Of a stretch of DNA of 64,000 bases, positions 16,646 through 24,293 are shown piece by piece. The notes beneath the pieces were generated by a model. That model searched no databases, had not been told where the DNA came from, and saw only the letters and a program-made list of their open reading frames with translations. The first letter of the stretch is position 1, and every line of letters begins with the position of its first letter. The translations under genes were made by a program, and so were the position numbers. Source of the stretch: Paucimonas lemoignei (GTDB lineage Bacteria > Pseudomonadota > Gammaproteobacteria > Pseudomonadales > Pseudomonadaceae); NCBI GenBank assembly GCA_900475325.1, contig LS483371.1, forward strand, positions 3,100,001 through 3,164,000. The letters run 5' to 3'.

Positions 16646-17809
16646 CTAACTCTGCCCACCCTGATCCCCTTCATCCACCAACCCCCAATCCGAAGGCCGG
16701 TTCGTGCCCACCGGCGCCGCCGGTGCGACTGTGGGCGCGGCGGTGACGCCTTCGCCATGCAGCTTGAGGCGCAGGCGCAGGTTGTTCTTCGAGTCGGCGT
16801 ACTTCACCGCCTCCTCTTCACTGATGATCCCGCCTGCGGTCAGCTCGAACAGCGCGCTGTCGAACGTCTGCATGCCCAGGTGGCCAGACTTCTCCATGAT
16901 GCCCTTGAGGTCATTGAGCTGGTTGCGCTGGATCAGGTCACGAATGGTCGGCGTGCCCATCATCACTTCCACCGCCGCCCGGCGTTTACCGTCCAGGGTT
17001 TTGACCAGGCGCTGGGACACAAACGCCTTGAGGTTGTTGCTCAAGTCGTGCAGCAACTGCTCGCGGCGTTCTTCCGGGAAGAAATTGATGATCCGGTCCA
17101 GGGCCTGGTTGGCATTGTTGGCGTGCAGGGTTGAAATCGCCAGGTGGCCGGTGTCGGCAAATGCCAGCGCATGCTCCATGGTTTCCCGGTCACGGATCTC
17201 GCCAATCAGGATCACGTCGGGCGCCTGACGCAGGGTGTTCTTCAAGGCCGCGTGAAAGCTGCGGGTATCAACGCCGACTTCGCGCTGGTTGACGATGGAT
17301 TTCTTGTGGCGGTGGATGAACTCCACCGGGTCTTCGATGGTGATGATGTGGCCGCTCGCATTGCTGTTGCGGTAGTCGATCAGGGACGCCAGGGAGGTGG
17401 ACTTGCCGGAACCCGTGGCGCCCACAAACAGCACCAGCCCGTGCTTCTCCATGATCACATCCAGCAGCACTGGCGGCAGATGCAGGTCCTCGAACTTCGG
17501 GATATCAAGTTTGATATTGCGCGCCACGATGGAGACTTCATTGCGCTGCATGAAGATATTGATCCGGAAGCGCCCGATCCCGGCCATGGACACCGCAAGG
17601 TTCATCTCCAGCTCGCGATGAAAGTCCAGCTGTTGCTCTTTGTCCATCAAGCCCTGGGCAATCTCGCCCACCTGACCGGGCTTGAGCTTTTCCGTGCCGA
17701 GGGGTTTGAGCACCCCATTGAATTTGGCACAAGGCGGTGCGCCGGTAGAAAGATAAAGGTCCGATCCATCCTGGCTGGCCAGAATCTTCAACAACGCCGG
17801 GAAATCCAT
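16646..17809 (-). CDS. PilT/PilU-family type IV pilus retraction ATPase
   Basis: A 387-residue secretion-type ATPase with Walker A GATGSGKST, Asp box IITIEDPVEFIH, Walker B DVILIGEIRDRETM and His box HLAISTLHANNA. The N-terminal PAS-like region (DGSDLYLSTGAPP) and length are closest to PilU/PilT paralogues rather than PilB. It stands alone, away from other pilus genes, so it is probably an accessory retraction motor; whether it replaces PilU cannot be told. Start at ATG 17809 (MDFPALL); a GTG nine bases upstream is possible. The last 30 residues are Ala/Pro-rich, then acidic. Confidence 0.88.
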   Translation of the reverse strand: MDFPALLKILASQDGSDLYLSTGAPPCAKFNGVLKPLGTEKLKPGQVGEIAQGLMDKEQQLDFHRELEMNLAVSMAGIGRFRINIFMQRNEVSIVARNIKLDIPKFEDLHLPPVLLDVIMEKHGLVLFVGATGSGKSTSLASLIDYRNSNASGHIITIEDPVEFIHRHKKSIVNQREVGVDTRSFHAALKNTLRQAPDVILIGEIRDRETMEHALAFADTGHLAISTLHANNANQALDRIINFFPEERREQLLHDLSNNLKAFVSQRLVKTLDGKRRAAVEVMMGTPTIRDLIQRNQLNDLKGIMEKSGHLGMQTFDSALFELTAGGIISEEEAVKYADSKNNLRLRLKLHGEGVTAAPTVAPAAPVGTNRPSDWGLVDEGDQGGQS

Positions 17810-18040
17810 AAGCAACACCGCATGAATGATTGGACTGAGAGAAAAGCCGCACTGATTGCGACCTCCGCCCCTGACTAGTGTTCAGCGGGCGAAGGCGCAT
17901 AGCTTGGCGGCAGAACGGTGCCGGACGCAATCATTGATCCACGCGGTTTTGCAACACGCAGTACGTTGACGATAGGAGTTGAGGCCCCACGCCTGAGCCT
18001 GTGTGATAATGGCCGCCGTTTTTATTCAGGCCCCCGACTC

Positions 18041-18316
18041 ATGAAAGCCCAAGCCCGCCACATTCTGGTGAAAACCGCCGAAGAGGCTGAACAACTCAAA
18101 CAGCGCATTGCCAAGGGCGAAGCCTTTGATGTGCTGGCCAAAAAGCACTCCACCTGCCCCTCCGGCAAGCGCGGCGGGGATCTGGGTGAGGTCAGGCCGG
18201 GGCAGATGGTGGGCGCGATTGATCAGGTGATCTTCAAGAAACCACTGCGCACCGTTCATGGGCCGATCAAGAGCAAGTTCGGCTACCACCTGGTCCAGGT
18301 GTTTTACCGGGACTGA
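18041..18316 (+). CDS. Parvulin-type peptidyl-prolyl isomerase, second copy
   Basis: A 91-residue cytosolic parvulin with the same blocks as the gene at 5619 (ARHILVKTAEEAEQLKQ, LAKKHSTCPSGKRGGDL, RPGQMVGAIDQ, SKFGYHLVQV). The short product fits a complete single-domain PpiC; the longer frame upstream has no matching sequence. It faces kdgK tail to tail with 12 nt between stops; an imperfect hairpin covers both ends. Confidence 0.93.
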   Translation: MKAQARHILVKTAEEAEQLKQRIAKGEAFDVLAKKHSTCPSGKRGGDLGEVRPGQMVGAIDQVIFKKPLRTVHGPIKSKFGYHLVQVFYRD

Positions 18317-18328
18317 TGCCCGGCTGAC

Positions 18329-19285
18329 TCAAAGGCCCGGCATCGCACTGTTGGCGATCAAAGCGCCGGGATGCTGGATCACCACGCTCGCCAGCCGATG
18401 CCCTGCTTCGGCTGCCTGAACCGGGCCACGGCCACGCAAGCGCATGGCCAGATAAGCAGCGCTGAAGGAGTCTCCCGCGGCGGTGCTGTCAATCACCCGT
18501 GTCACCGGGTGCGCTGGGATCTCATGACGCTCGACGCCATTACCGTTCGCGCATTCAACCAGGCAACTCCCGGCGCCTCGCTTGATCACCACTTCGCTGA
18601 TGCCTGCGTCCCGATAAACCGCCAGCACCTGTTCGCTGTCGGCATAGCCAAACAGCGCCTGCTCATCGTCCTCAGTCAACAGCGCAATATCCACGTAGGC
18701 CAGGCAGGCTTTATACGCAGCCCGAGCCTGTTCAACCGAGGCCCAGAGCCGTGGCCGGTAATTGTTGTCGAACGCCACTCGCGTGCCCCGCGCCCGGGCC
18801 TTGCCGAGTGCTTCAAGCAAACGTTCACGGCCGACTTCACCCAGCACCGCCAAGGTAATACCGCTCAGATACAGCACGTCATAATCGGCCAGTGATGCCA
18901 GAACCTCAGTGCCGCCCGGCGTGGTGAAGCAATCACGTACAGCCGCTTCATTACGCCAGTAAAGGAAACGCCGCTCGCCTTGCGCGTCGGTCTGGATGCA
19001 ATACAACCCCGGTAACCGCCCTGGCAGGCGCTGCACTTTACTCAGGCCGACGCCTTCCTGTACCCAGCTTTGACACATGGCATCGCTGAAGCTGTCATCG
19101 CCCAGCGCCGTCACATAGTCGACCTGCGCCCCACCCTTGAGCAGGCGCGCCAGGTAGACCGCGGTGTTGAGCGTGTCGCCGCCAAAACTCTGTTGCAGGT
19201 TGCCATTGGCATGCTGCTGCAACTCGATCATGCATTCGCCGATCAAGGCGATTCGTGGCTGGCTGTGAGTGATGAGTTCGCTCAT
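18329..19285 (-). CDS. kdgK: PfkB-family sugar kinase, probable 2-keto-3-deoxygluconate kinase
   Basis: A 318-residue ribokinase-fold kinase: N-terminal IALIGECMIEL and SFGGDTLNTAVYLARLL, catalytic C-terminal signature VIDSTAAGDSFSAAYL with the Asp base. The pattern is that of KdgK, which phosphorylates 2-keto-3-deoxygluconate to KDPG for the Entner-Doudoroff pathway. Start at ATG 19285 (MSELITHSQ), 31 nt after the preceding stop; the longer frame adds 35 residues overlapping that gene. Last gene of ridA-iclR-DSD-kdgK, which fits a deaminase feeding keto-deoxysugar acid to this kinase. Confidence 0.85.
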   Translation of the reverse strand: MSELITHSQPRIALIGECMIELQQHANGNLQQSFGGDTLNTAVYLARLLKGGAQVDYVTALGDDSFSDAMCQSWVQEGVGLSKVQRLPGRLPGLYCIQTDAQGERRFLYWRNEAAVRDCFTTPGGTEVLASLADYDVLYLSGITLAVLGEVGRERLLEALGKARARGTRVAFDNNYRPRLWASVEQARAAYKACLAYVDIALLTEDDEQALFGYADSEQVLAVYRDAGISEVVIKRGAGSCLVECANGNGVERHEIPAHPVTRVIDSTAAGDSFSAAYLAMRLRGRGPVQAAEAGHRLASVVIQHPGALIANSAMPGL

Positions 19286-19316
19286 ACGCAGTGCTCTCTG
19301 ATGACGACTGTCTGGG

Positions 19317-20522
19317 TTAGAAGCAGGTGTCGAACGATTCAATGACTTGCAACTGCTCATCCACCAGGCAACCTGAGCGCCACTTGTCAAAGGTCAGGCA
19401 GGGATGAGAGGAGCCGAACGCAATGATGTCGCCGACTTTCAACTCGCACCCCGGTGCGACGGTCATGAAGGCGTGTTGATCCATCACAGCCGTCACGCTG
19501 CAGCAACTAAGGTCTTTGCCCTGATCTTGCAGCGCCCCGGCTGCATACAGGCGTAACGGGCTAGGCAGGCCTGCGTCATAAGCCACGTCGCGTTTACCCA
19601 TGGCAATCACTGCCAGACCAGGTTCTGGCAACGATTGCACATGCGCCCAGATTTCCATGGCCGGTTGCAGGCCCTCAGTCAAATCGCTGCGGCGCTCAAG
19701 CACGCAGCACTGCGCCTCTTTATAAATGCCATGGTCATGCACCACATAGCTGCCGGGGCGCAACACCGCGAGAAATCGCTCACGCACCTGCTGTTCGTCA
19801 AAAGCTTCGGCAATGAGGTCGTACCAGGCCGAGCCCGACGCCGTGACGATAGGCCGATCCAGCGCAAACGCGCCCTGATCCTGCAACTGCACCGCAAGCC
19901 GCACCAGCGAGGCCGCGAACTCACGAATGCCGCTGACCGCCTGCTCGCCGTGGATCACGCCCTCGTAGCCTTCAATCCCGGTCAGCGCCAGCGCCGGTTG
20001 CGCGGCAATGGCAGCGGCCAGCGCCAGGACCTGCTGTTCAGTGCGACAGCCACAGCGGCCGCCCACCACGCCGTACTCGATCATTACGTTCAAGCGCAGG
20101 CCACGGGCAGCGAAAAACTCACCCAGGGCAGCGACGTTATCCGGGTGATCGACCATGCAATGGAAATCGAACATTGAGTCCGAGAGCATCTCGGCGATCA
20201 GCGCCATGTTCGGCGCGCCCACCAATTGGTTAGCCATCAGGATCCGGCGCACGCCATGTGCATACGCCGCGCGGGTCTGGACCGCCGTTGCCAGGGTCAT
20301 GCCCCATGCGCCCTCTTCCAGTTGCCGACGAAACAACGCCGGGACCATGCTGGTTTTGCCATGGGGCGCCAGCTCGGCGCCGCTGCTGCTGACAAAGGCC
20401 TGCATCCAGCGAATGTTGTGCTCCAGTGCTTGGCGATGGATCACCAGCGCAGGCAGGCTGACATCGCGCACCATGTAGTCGCCCGGCGTCGCCGCGCCCT
20501 TCTCTACCTTTGCAATGCTCAT
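19317..20522 (-). CDS. DSD/D-threonine aldolase-family PLP enzyme (possible D-glucosaminate ammonia-lyase)
   Basis: A 401-residue fold-type III PLP enzyme like D-serine dehydratase and D-threonine aldolase. Seen: PLP lysine context APHGKTS (about residue 60), YGVVGGRCGCRT, TASGSAWYD, RPGSYVVHDHGIY, and a C-terminal SSHPCLTFDKW whose His and Cys would bind the metal in this family. Start at ATG 20522 with GGAG 6 nt upstream. Beside KDG kinase and RidA, the best guess is ammonia elimination from a hydroxylated amino acid such as D-glucosaminate, giving 2-keto-3-deoxygluconate. P. fluorescens has a Mn-stimulated enzyme with that activity. Substrate is inferred. Confidence 0.8.
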   Translation of the reverse strand: MSIAKVEKGAATPGDYMVRDVSLPALVIHRQALEHNIRWMQAFVSSSGAELAPHGKTSMVPALFRRQLEEGAWGMTLATAVQTRAAYAHGVRRILMANQLVGAPNMALIAEMLSDSMFDFHCMVDHPDNVAALGEFFAARGLRLNVMIEYGVVGGRCGCRTEQQVLALAAAIAAQPALALTGIEGYEGVIHGEQAVSGIREFAASLVRLAVQLQDQGAFALDRPIVTASGSAWYDLIAEAFDEQQVRERFLAVLRPGSYVVHDHGIYKEAQCCVLERRSDLTEGLQPAMEIWAHVQSLPEPGLAVIAMGKRDVAYDAGLPSPLRLYAAGALQDQGKDLSCCSVTAVMDQHAFMTVAPGCELKVGDIIAFGSSHPCLTFDKWRSGCLVDEQLQVIESFDTCF

Positions 20523-20554
20523 AAGGTTCTCCGGATTGTTGTTATTCATGGCTG

Positions 20555-21319
20555 TTACTCATTCAGGCGGCGCGCGAGGCCGTTGGCACTGTCGATCAAG
20601 ACCTGACGGTAGGCGCTGTAGTGATTTTTCGCGTCATCACGGGGCGCGACGATGCACAGGGTGGCAATGCACACGCCCTGATTGTCTTTGACCGGGGCCG
20701 CGAAGCAGTGAGTGAAGGTATCGGCGACGCTGTCGAAGGAAAAGAAACCCTCCTCCCCAGCCTTGCGGATTTCGCCAAGGAAAGTCGCCATGGGCAAACG
20801 CTCGCCGCCGGGCAGGATGAAATCATCGTCATCAATCAGCTCGGCGATAGCCTGATCAGACAGATGGGCCAGCAGCAAGCGCCCAGACGCCGTCCACGGG
20901 ATGGGCGCGTTCTCGCCGATGTTCGATGAAATGCGAAAGTGCCGCTCGCCTTCCTGCATCAACGCCACGGTGTACTTACGACCGTTGAGCAGGCACATCT
21001 GCGCGGTTTCCCGGGTTTGCCTGACGATATCGTGAAGGCTGACCTGGGCTTCGCGGGTGAAGTCAAAATGGCGCAGATGCGCCTGGCCGAGGAAATACAA
21101 CTGGCGACCCAGGTACACATGACCTTCAGCCCCCACAGGTTCGAGGATGCGCCGTTCCAGCAACGACGCCACCAGTTCGTAGACCGTGGACTTGGGGCTG
21201 TCGATGCCCTTGGCGATCTCGTTGGGCCGCAGCGGCGCGCCGTGCTCCTTGAGGTAATCAAGAATATCGAACGCCCGATCCAGGCCGCGCGCCCGGCGCT
21301 TGATGGTGTCTTCGGTCAT
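20555..21319 (-). CDS. IclR-family transcriptional regulator
   Basis: 254 residues: N-terminal winged helix-turn-helix (GLDRAFDILDYLKEHGAPLR, then IDSPKSTVYELVASLLERRI) and a C-terminal effector domain (PWTASGRLLLAHLSD, CIATLCIVAPRDD). It lies inside the operon it probably controls, between ridA and the PLP enzyme. The palindrome at 21785-21798 upstream of ridA is the likely operator. Effector may be the substrate or 2-keto-3-deoxygluconate; not readable from sequence. Confidence 0.92.
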   Translation of the reverse strand: MTEDTIKRRARGLDRAFDILDYLKEHGAPLRPNEIAKGIDSPKSTVYELVASLLERRILEPVGAEGHVYLGRQLYFLGQAHLRHFDFTREAQVSLHDIVRQTRETAQMCLLNGRKYTVALMQEGERHFRISSNIGENAPIPWTASGRLLLAHLSDQAIAELIDDDDFILPGGERLPMATFLGEIRKAGEEGFFSFDSVADTFTHCFAAPVKDNQGVCIATLCIVAPRDDAKNHYSAYRQVLIDSANGLARRLNE

Positions 21320-21352
21320 GGCGGCATCATCGGTTGGCGCTCGTCACAGGTT

Positions 21353-21742
21353 TCAGGGCTTTTTCTTGTAGGCGATGCAATCAATCTCGACCTTGCAGTC
21401 GACCATCATGCTGGCCTGAACACAGGCGCGGGCTGGCGCGTGTTCGGGTTTGAAATACTCGCCGAAGACCTTGTTGAAACTCCAGAAATCTCGCGGGTCC
21501 TCCAGCCATACGCCCACGCGCACGACGTCTTCAAGACCGTACCCGGCTTCGGTCAGGATGGCGACCAGATTGTCCATGGTCTTGCGCGTCTGCTCGACGA
21601 TGCCACCGACAATGATTTCACCTTCATGGGCCGGGACCTGGCCGGACACATGCAGCCAGCCATCGGCCTCCACTGCTCGGGCGAAGGGACGAGGCTGACC
21701 GCCACCGGCAACGCTTCCAGCGCCATAACGAGTGATGCTCAT
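21353..21742 (-). CDS. ridA: RidA-family (YjgF) imine/enamine deaminase
   Basis: A 129-residue Rid protein that hydrolyses reactive 2-aminoacrylate-type imines released by PLP dehydratases. Seen: SGQVPAHEGEIIVGG, QTRKTMDNLVAILTEAG, and PARACVQASMM, whose Arg is the conserved catalytic residue, followed by VEIDCIAY. Start at ATG 21742 with GGGAG close upstream. First gene of the operon, so a dedicated clean-up enzyme for the DSD-family lyase two genes downstream is likely. Confidence 0.93.
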   Translation of the reverse strand: MSITRYGAGSVAGGGQPRPFARAVEADGWLHVSGQVPAHEGEIIVGGIVEQTRKTMDNLVAILTEAGYGLEDVVRVGVWLEDPRDFWSFNKVFGEYFKPEHAPARACVQASMMVDCKVEIDCIAYKKKP

Positions 21743-21784
21743 GGTAGTTCTCCCTGTATAGAATGGATCAGGTTTAATGCTTGC

Positions 21785-21818
21785 TCCGCTATAGCGGAAT
21801 GGAATCTGAAATAGCGGA
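21785..21818. promoter_or_regulatory. Candidate IclR operator upstream of ridA
   Basis: Perfect 14-bp palindrome TCCGCTATAGCGGA (21785-21798) with a further half site ATAGCGGA at 21811-21818, exactly 20 bp (two helical turns) from the first. It lies 43-76 nt upstream of the ridA start, in the gap before the divergent gene at 21969. The regulator in the operon is IclR-type, which binds such sites. Confidence 0.65.
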
Positions 21819-21968
21819 CATTTCATCGAGTCTGCCATAAGCCGATCATGAAAAAAACCAACGCGTGCGCTTCATCGCTGTCTACCGGACCATAAGTCTG
21901 CTTTCCATCAAGCAGCTACGCTGTACTCAATCGGCATGACTGACGCTGCCAGCAAAAACGGAGATCCA

Positions 21969-22298
21969 ATGGCCTTAGCAGAACATCCGCATCAAATAGC
22001 GCTGGAAAAATTTCTGGCCGGTCACCCCGAGCTTGAACAGGAACTTGCGCGCCTTAACCCTCTGGCCGCGCAAGCAGCGGGCCTCACCCGCGAGCAATAT
22101 CGAGAAGAACGCTTGCATGAAGCGTTCGAAGAAGAGGCCGAACGGCTGGGGCTATTTGCCTGGGAGCTGACCCTGCAACTGACTGCCGAAAGCCCCGAAG
22201 CTTATGACGCCCAGCGCCGCGAGGTGCATAAGGAAGTCGCGCAGATGGCGGGCATGGAGTGGTCGCAGTACTGCGAGATGAATGGTCTGAAGCCTTGA
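21969..22298 (+). CDS. Conserved hypothetical protein (DUF6388-like)
   Basis: A 109-residue acidic, helical, soluble protein (LEKFLAGHPELEQELARL, then LTREQYREERLHEAFEEEAE and MAGMEWSQYCEMNGL). The pattern recalls small Pseudomonas proteins of the DUF6388 family; the family name is from memory and not certain. Start at ATG 21969 with GGAG 5 nt upstream; the frame extends 33 nt further to an ATG without a ribosome site. Function unknown. Confidence 0.7.
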   Translation: MALAEHPHQIALEKFLAGHPELEQELARLNPLAAQAAGLTREQYREERLHEAFEEEAERLGLFAWELTLQLTAESPEAYDAQRREVHKEVAQMAGMEWSQYCEMNGLKP

Positions 22299-22386
22299 GG
22301 CAAATGACCGTTCGTCGTCCTCAAGGGCACGCTGCCATCAAATAGCTGACCAACATCAGGTATCGCTCATAAATAGGAGACGCACC

Positions 22387-22719
22387 ATGATGAAGTCAAA
22401 GATGACTAGCCTAATGCTTGCAGGACTGCTTTCCATCTCTTTCGGGTCCGCGTTTGCTGCGGGCGAATCCGGCACCGGCCCTGTGAAGCCAGAAACCGGC
22501 GGCGTGCAGAGCGGCTCTGCCATGCCACCTGGCACTCACCCTGCACCACCGAGCGGCAGTACCAAGAAAGCTGACGCTTATGGCCGCAGTTCAGACGCAG
22601 GCGCAGGTAAATCCACCGACGGTGGCACTACCGGCAGCGCTGTAGGTAAAACCGGTGGCCCGAACAAAAACGGCCCTAACGGTACAGGCGGCGGCGCGGC
22701 TGGCTCTGACGACAACTGA
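22387..22719 (+). CDS. Small secreted Gly/Ser-rich protein
   Basis: 110 residues: signal peptide (MTSLMLAGLLSISFGSAFA, cleavage after AFA) and a mature part that is almost entirely Gly, Ser, Thr, Pro and Asn with a few Lys, ending GGGAAGSDDN. No Cys, no domain. Good ribosome site (AGGAG 7 nt before the ATG) and its own terminator. Likely an intrinsically disordered periplasmic or exported protein of unknown role. Confidence 0.8.
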   Translation: MMKSKMTSLMLAGLLSISFGSAFAAGESGTGPVKPETGGVQSGSAMPPGTHPAPPSGSTKKADAYGRSSDAGAGKSTDGGTTGSAVGKTGGPNKNGPNGTGGGAAGSDDN

Positions 22720-22748
22720 GTATCAGGCACAGCGTTTTAGCTATAAGA

Positions 22749-22778
22749 AAGGCCCGGTTAATACCGGGCCTTTTTTGT
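22749..22778 (+). terminator. Rho-independent terminator
   Basis: Perfect 10-bp stem AAGGCCCGGT/ACCGGGCCTT with loop TAAT, followed by TTTTTT. It lies between the convergent genes at 22387 and 22799. Confidence 0.93.
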
Positions 22779-22798
22779 GCTCGCTTGTATGTTCAACT

Positions 22799-23158
22799 CT
22801 AGAGGCAGGTCGCCAGCGCGGCACCCCGTCGCTCTGCAGACGGGTTGGAAGGCGGCGCGAAGTAGCTGACCGCAGATCCTCCAGCCACAGGTTTCACGTC
22901 TACGAAGAATTCGGCACCGGTGTTATAGATCGTGAAGCCATCCTTGCCCGACTGCATGAAGGCATCCGCTTCTGTCCCTAACAACGCTTCATCCTGCCAG
23001 GCATATTCAATGCACTGGGCAACGACTGGCGCAGCCTTGTGGCTGGAGTAGGTCTTGTAAGCGCCACCCAGCCGAGCCTGATTCGACGGCGATGTGCATC
23101 CTGCCAATACCGCGAGGGACAGTACGGCAGGGACCAGCGCTGTAGGCAAAAGCTTCAT
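22799..23158 (-). CDS. Small lipoprotein, unknown function
   Basis: 119 residues beginning with a lipoprotein signal (VLSLAVLAGCTSPS; lipobox LAGC). The mature part has a possible disulfide pair (AQCIEYAW near the middle, terminal LATCL). It contains GFTIYNTGAEFFVDVKPV. Start at ATG 23158, with AGGA about 5 nt upstream. No family recognised with certainty. Monocistronic, convergent with the secreted Gly-rich gene. Confidence 0.75.
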   Translation of the reverse strand: MKLLPTALVPAVLSLAVLAGCTSPSNQARLGGAYKTYSSHKAAPVVAQCIEYAWQDEALLGTEADAFMQSGKDGFTIYNTGAEFFVDVKPVAGGSAVSYFAPPSNPSAERRGAALATCL

Positions 23159-23237
23159 GACATTCCTTGGGATAAAGAAACGAATTCTACACGGTCCGGC
23201 CTGGCGCATGGTTGAGCATGCGCCCCGCTCCCGATAC

Positions 23238-23681
23238 TTACGCTTCTGTCAGTTGCTCTTCGTATTCTTTGACGTATTGGCCCGCCAGTGACTCTTTCTG
23301 CTTGTCATCAAGAATCTTGCCGGCCATCTGGAAGAACTTCTGCTCTTCTTCCTTCAAGTGATGGTGGACCTTCTCGGAAAGCTTCTTGGCCGTCGCCAAC
23401 CAGCTCGGGCTGGACATCTCGGTTTCATCCAGCTCTTCCATCATCTCGTCCATCTCGTGATGTTCAGAAATGGCGTGGCGGCTCAAGTCGATGCCTTTAT
23501 CGTGTTCCATCAGCGGTATATAGAAGAAACGCTCTTCAGCCGTCTCATGCGCCTGCAACTCAGCCTTGAGCTGCTTGTAGGCCTCTACACGCTCGGCATT
23601 GTCGCCGTGGGTCTGGACCAGAATGTCGGCATAGTTACGCTGGCGCTCATGGCTTTCGCGCAAGGCTTCAAAAATATTCAC
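23238..23681 (-). CDS. Hemerythrin domain-containing protein
   Basis: A 147-residue four-helix hemerythrin-like cation-binding protein. Di-iron ligand candidates lie in the expected order: His in LRESHERQR, His and Glu in LQAHETAEERFF, His and Glu in HAISEHHEMDE, His in VHHHLKEEEQKFF. Such proteins sense or buffer oxygen or iron, or protect against oxidative damage. Cytosolic. Function in this organism is not evident from its neighbours. Confidence 0.9.
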   Translation of the reverse strand: MNIFEALRESHERQRNYADILVQTHGDNAERVEAYKQLKAELQAHETAEERFFYIPLMEHDKGIDLSRHAISEHHEMDEMMEELDETEMSSPSWLATAKKLSEKVHHHLKEEEQKFFQMAGKILDDKQKESLAGQYVKEYEEQLTEA

Positions 23682-23787
23682 GGGCTGTACTCCAGGGACT
23701 GGCTTCCAATCCGGAAGCGACTCCTACTAGACAGCTGCACGAGAATGGCAGTTCAACATTATTGCGGGGGTGTGGGGAGTGGCTAAA

Positions 23788-24024
23788 ATGGCGCCCCGCA
23801 GGATGAGTCAATCAGAGAGACAGAGGATGTTGCAAGACGACCGCCAATACCTGGAGCTTGAAAATCTTCAGATTCGGAGTCTTGAGCGTGAACTTGCCGA
23901 GCTTGATGTGCTGATGAGCACTAACGAGTCGTTTGCCAAGCGTATCGGCTTGCTGCCATTTGCAGCGGGCGCGGTGCCTGCAGCGGCCGCACTGGCTGTC
24001 ATTCAACTTATTACCCACTTGTAA
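23788..24024 (+). CDS. Small membrane-anchored hypothetical protein
   Basis: 78 residues: a charged coiled-coil-like N-terminal half (SERQRMLQDDRQYLELENLQ) and one C-terminal hydrophobic segment (LLPFAAGAVPAAAALAVIQL). Start at 23788 has GGAG 8 nt upstream; ATGs at 23803 and 23827 are alternatives. No family recognised. The coding call is moderate because it is short. Confidence 0.55.
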   Translation: MAPRRMSQSERQRMLQDDRQYLELENLQIRSLERELAELDVLMSTNESFAKRIGLLPFAAGAVPAAAALAVIQLITHL

Positions 24025-24293
24025 TCCCCCCTCTCAGGCCCTTCGCTTTCGGGCGCCTGCATACCGCCATACAACTGTCGCCTCACCTATGCGACAATGC
24101 GCGCCAAATTCGGCATGTATCCCGCATTCATTTCCAGTCATCCGGCCAATGGTGTCGCAGATGCTGGCTAGATATGGCCCAGAGAATGGCCTCGGAACCG
24201 AGCATCAAAGCTTCGGCGCGCAGAGACGAAAACGGGTATCAAATCGGTATCGGCTGCTAACAGCCACCCCCAAGTTATTGAAAGGTAAGGTAA

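Noticed and set aside
16273..16746. Frames such as MEVPWGGSLGMDAERAPL in copy A, repeated at 48528-48926
   Set aside because: Identical peptides arise because the DNA repeat is duplicated; frames differ in ends and overlap REPs and palindromes, so they are not protein genes.
24034..24060. Hairpin after the 23788 gene as a terminator
   Set aside because: Stem of only about 7 bp with a bulge and no T-run.
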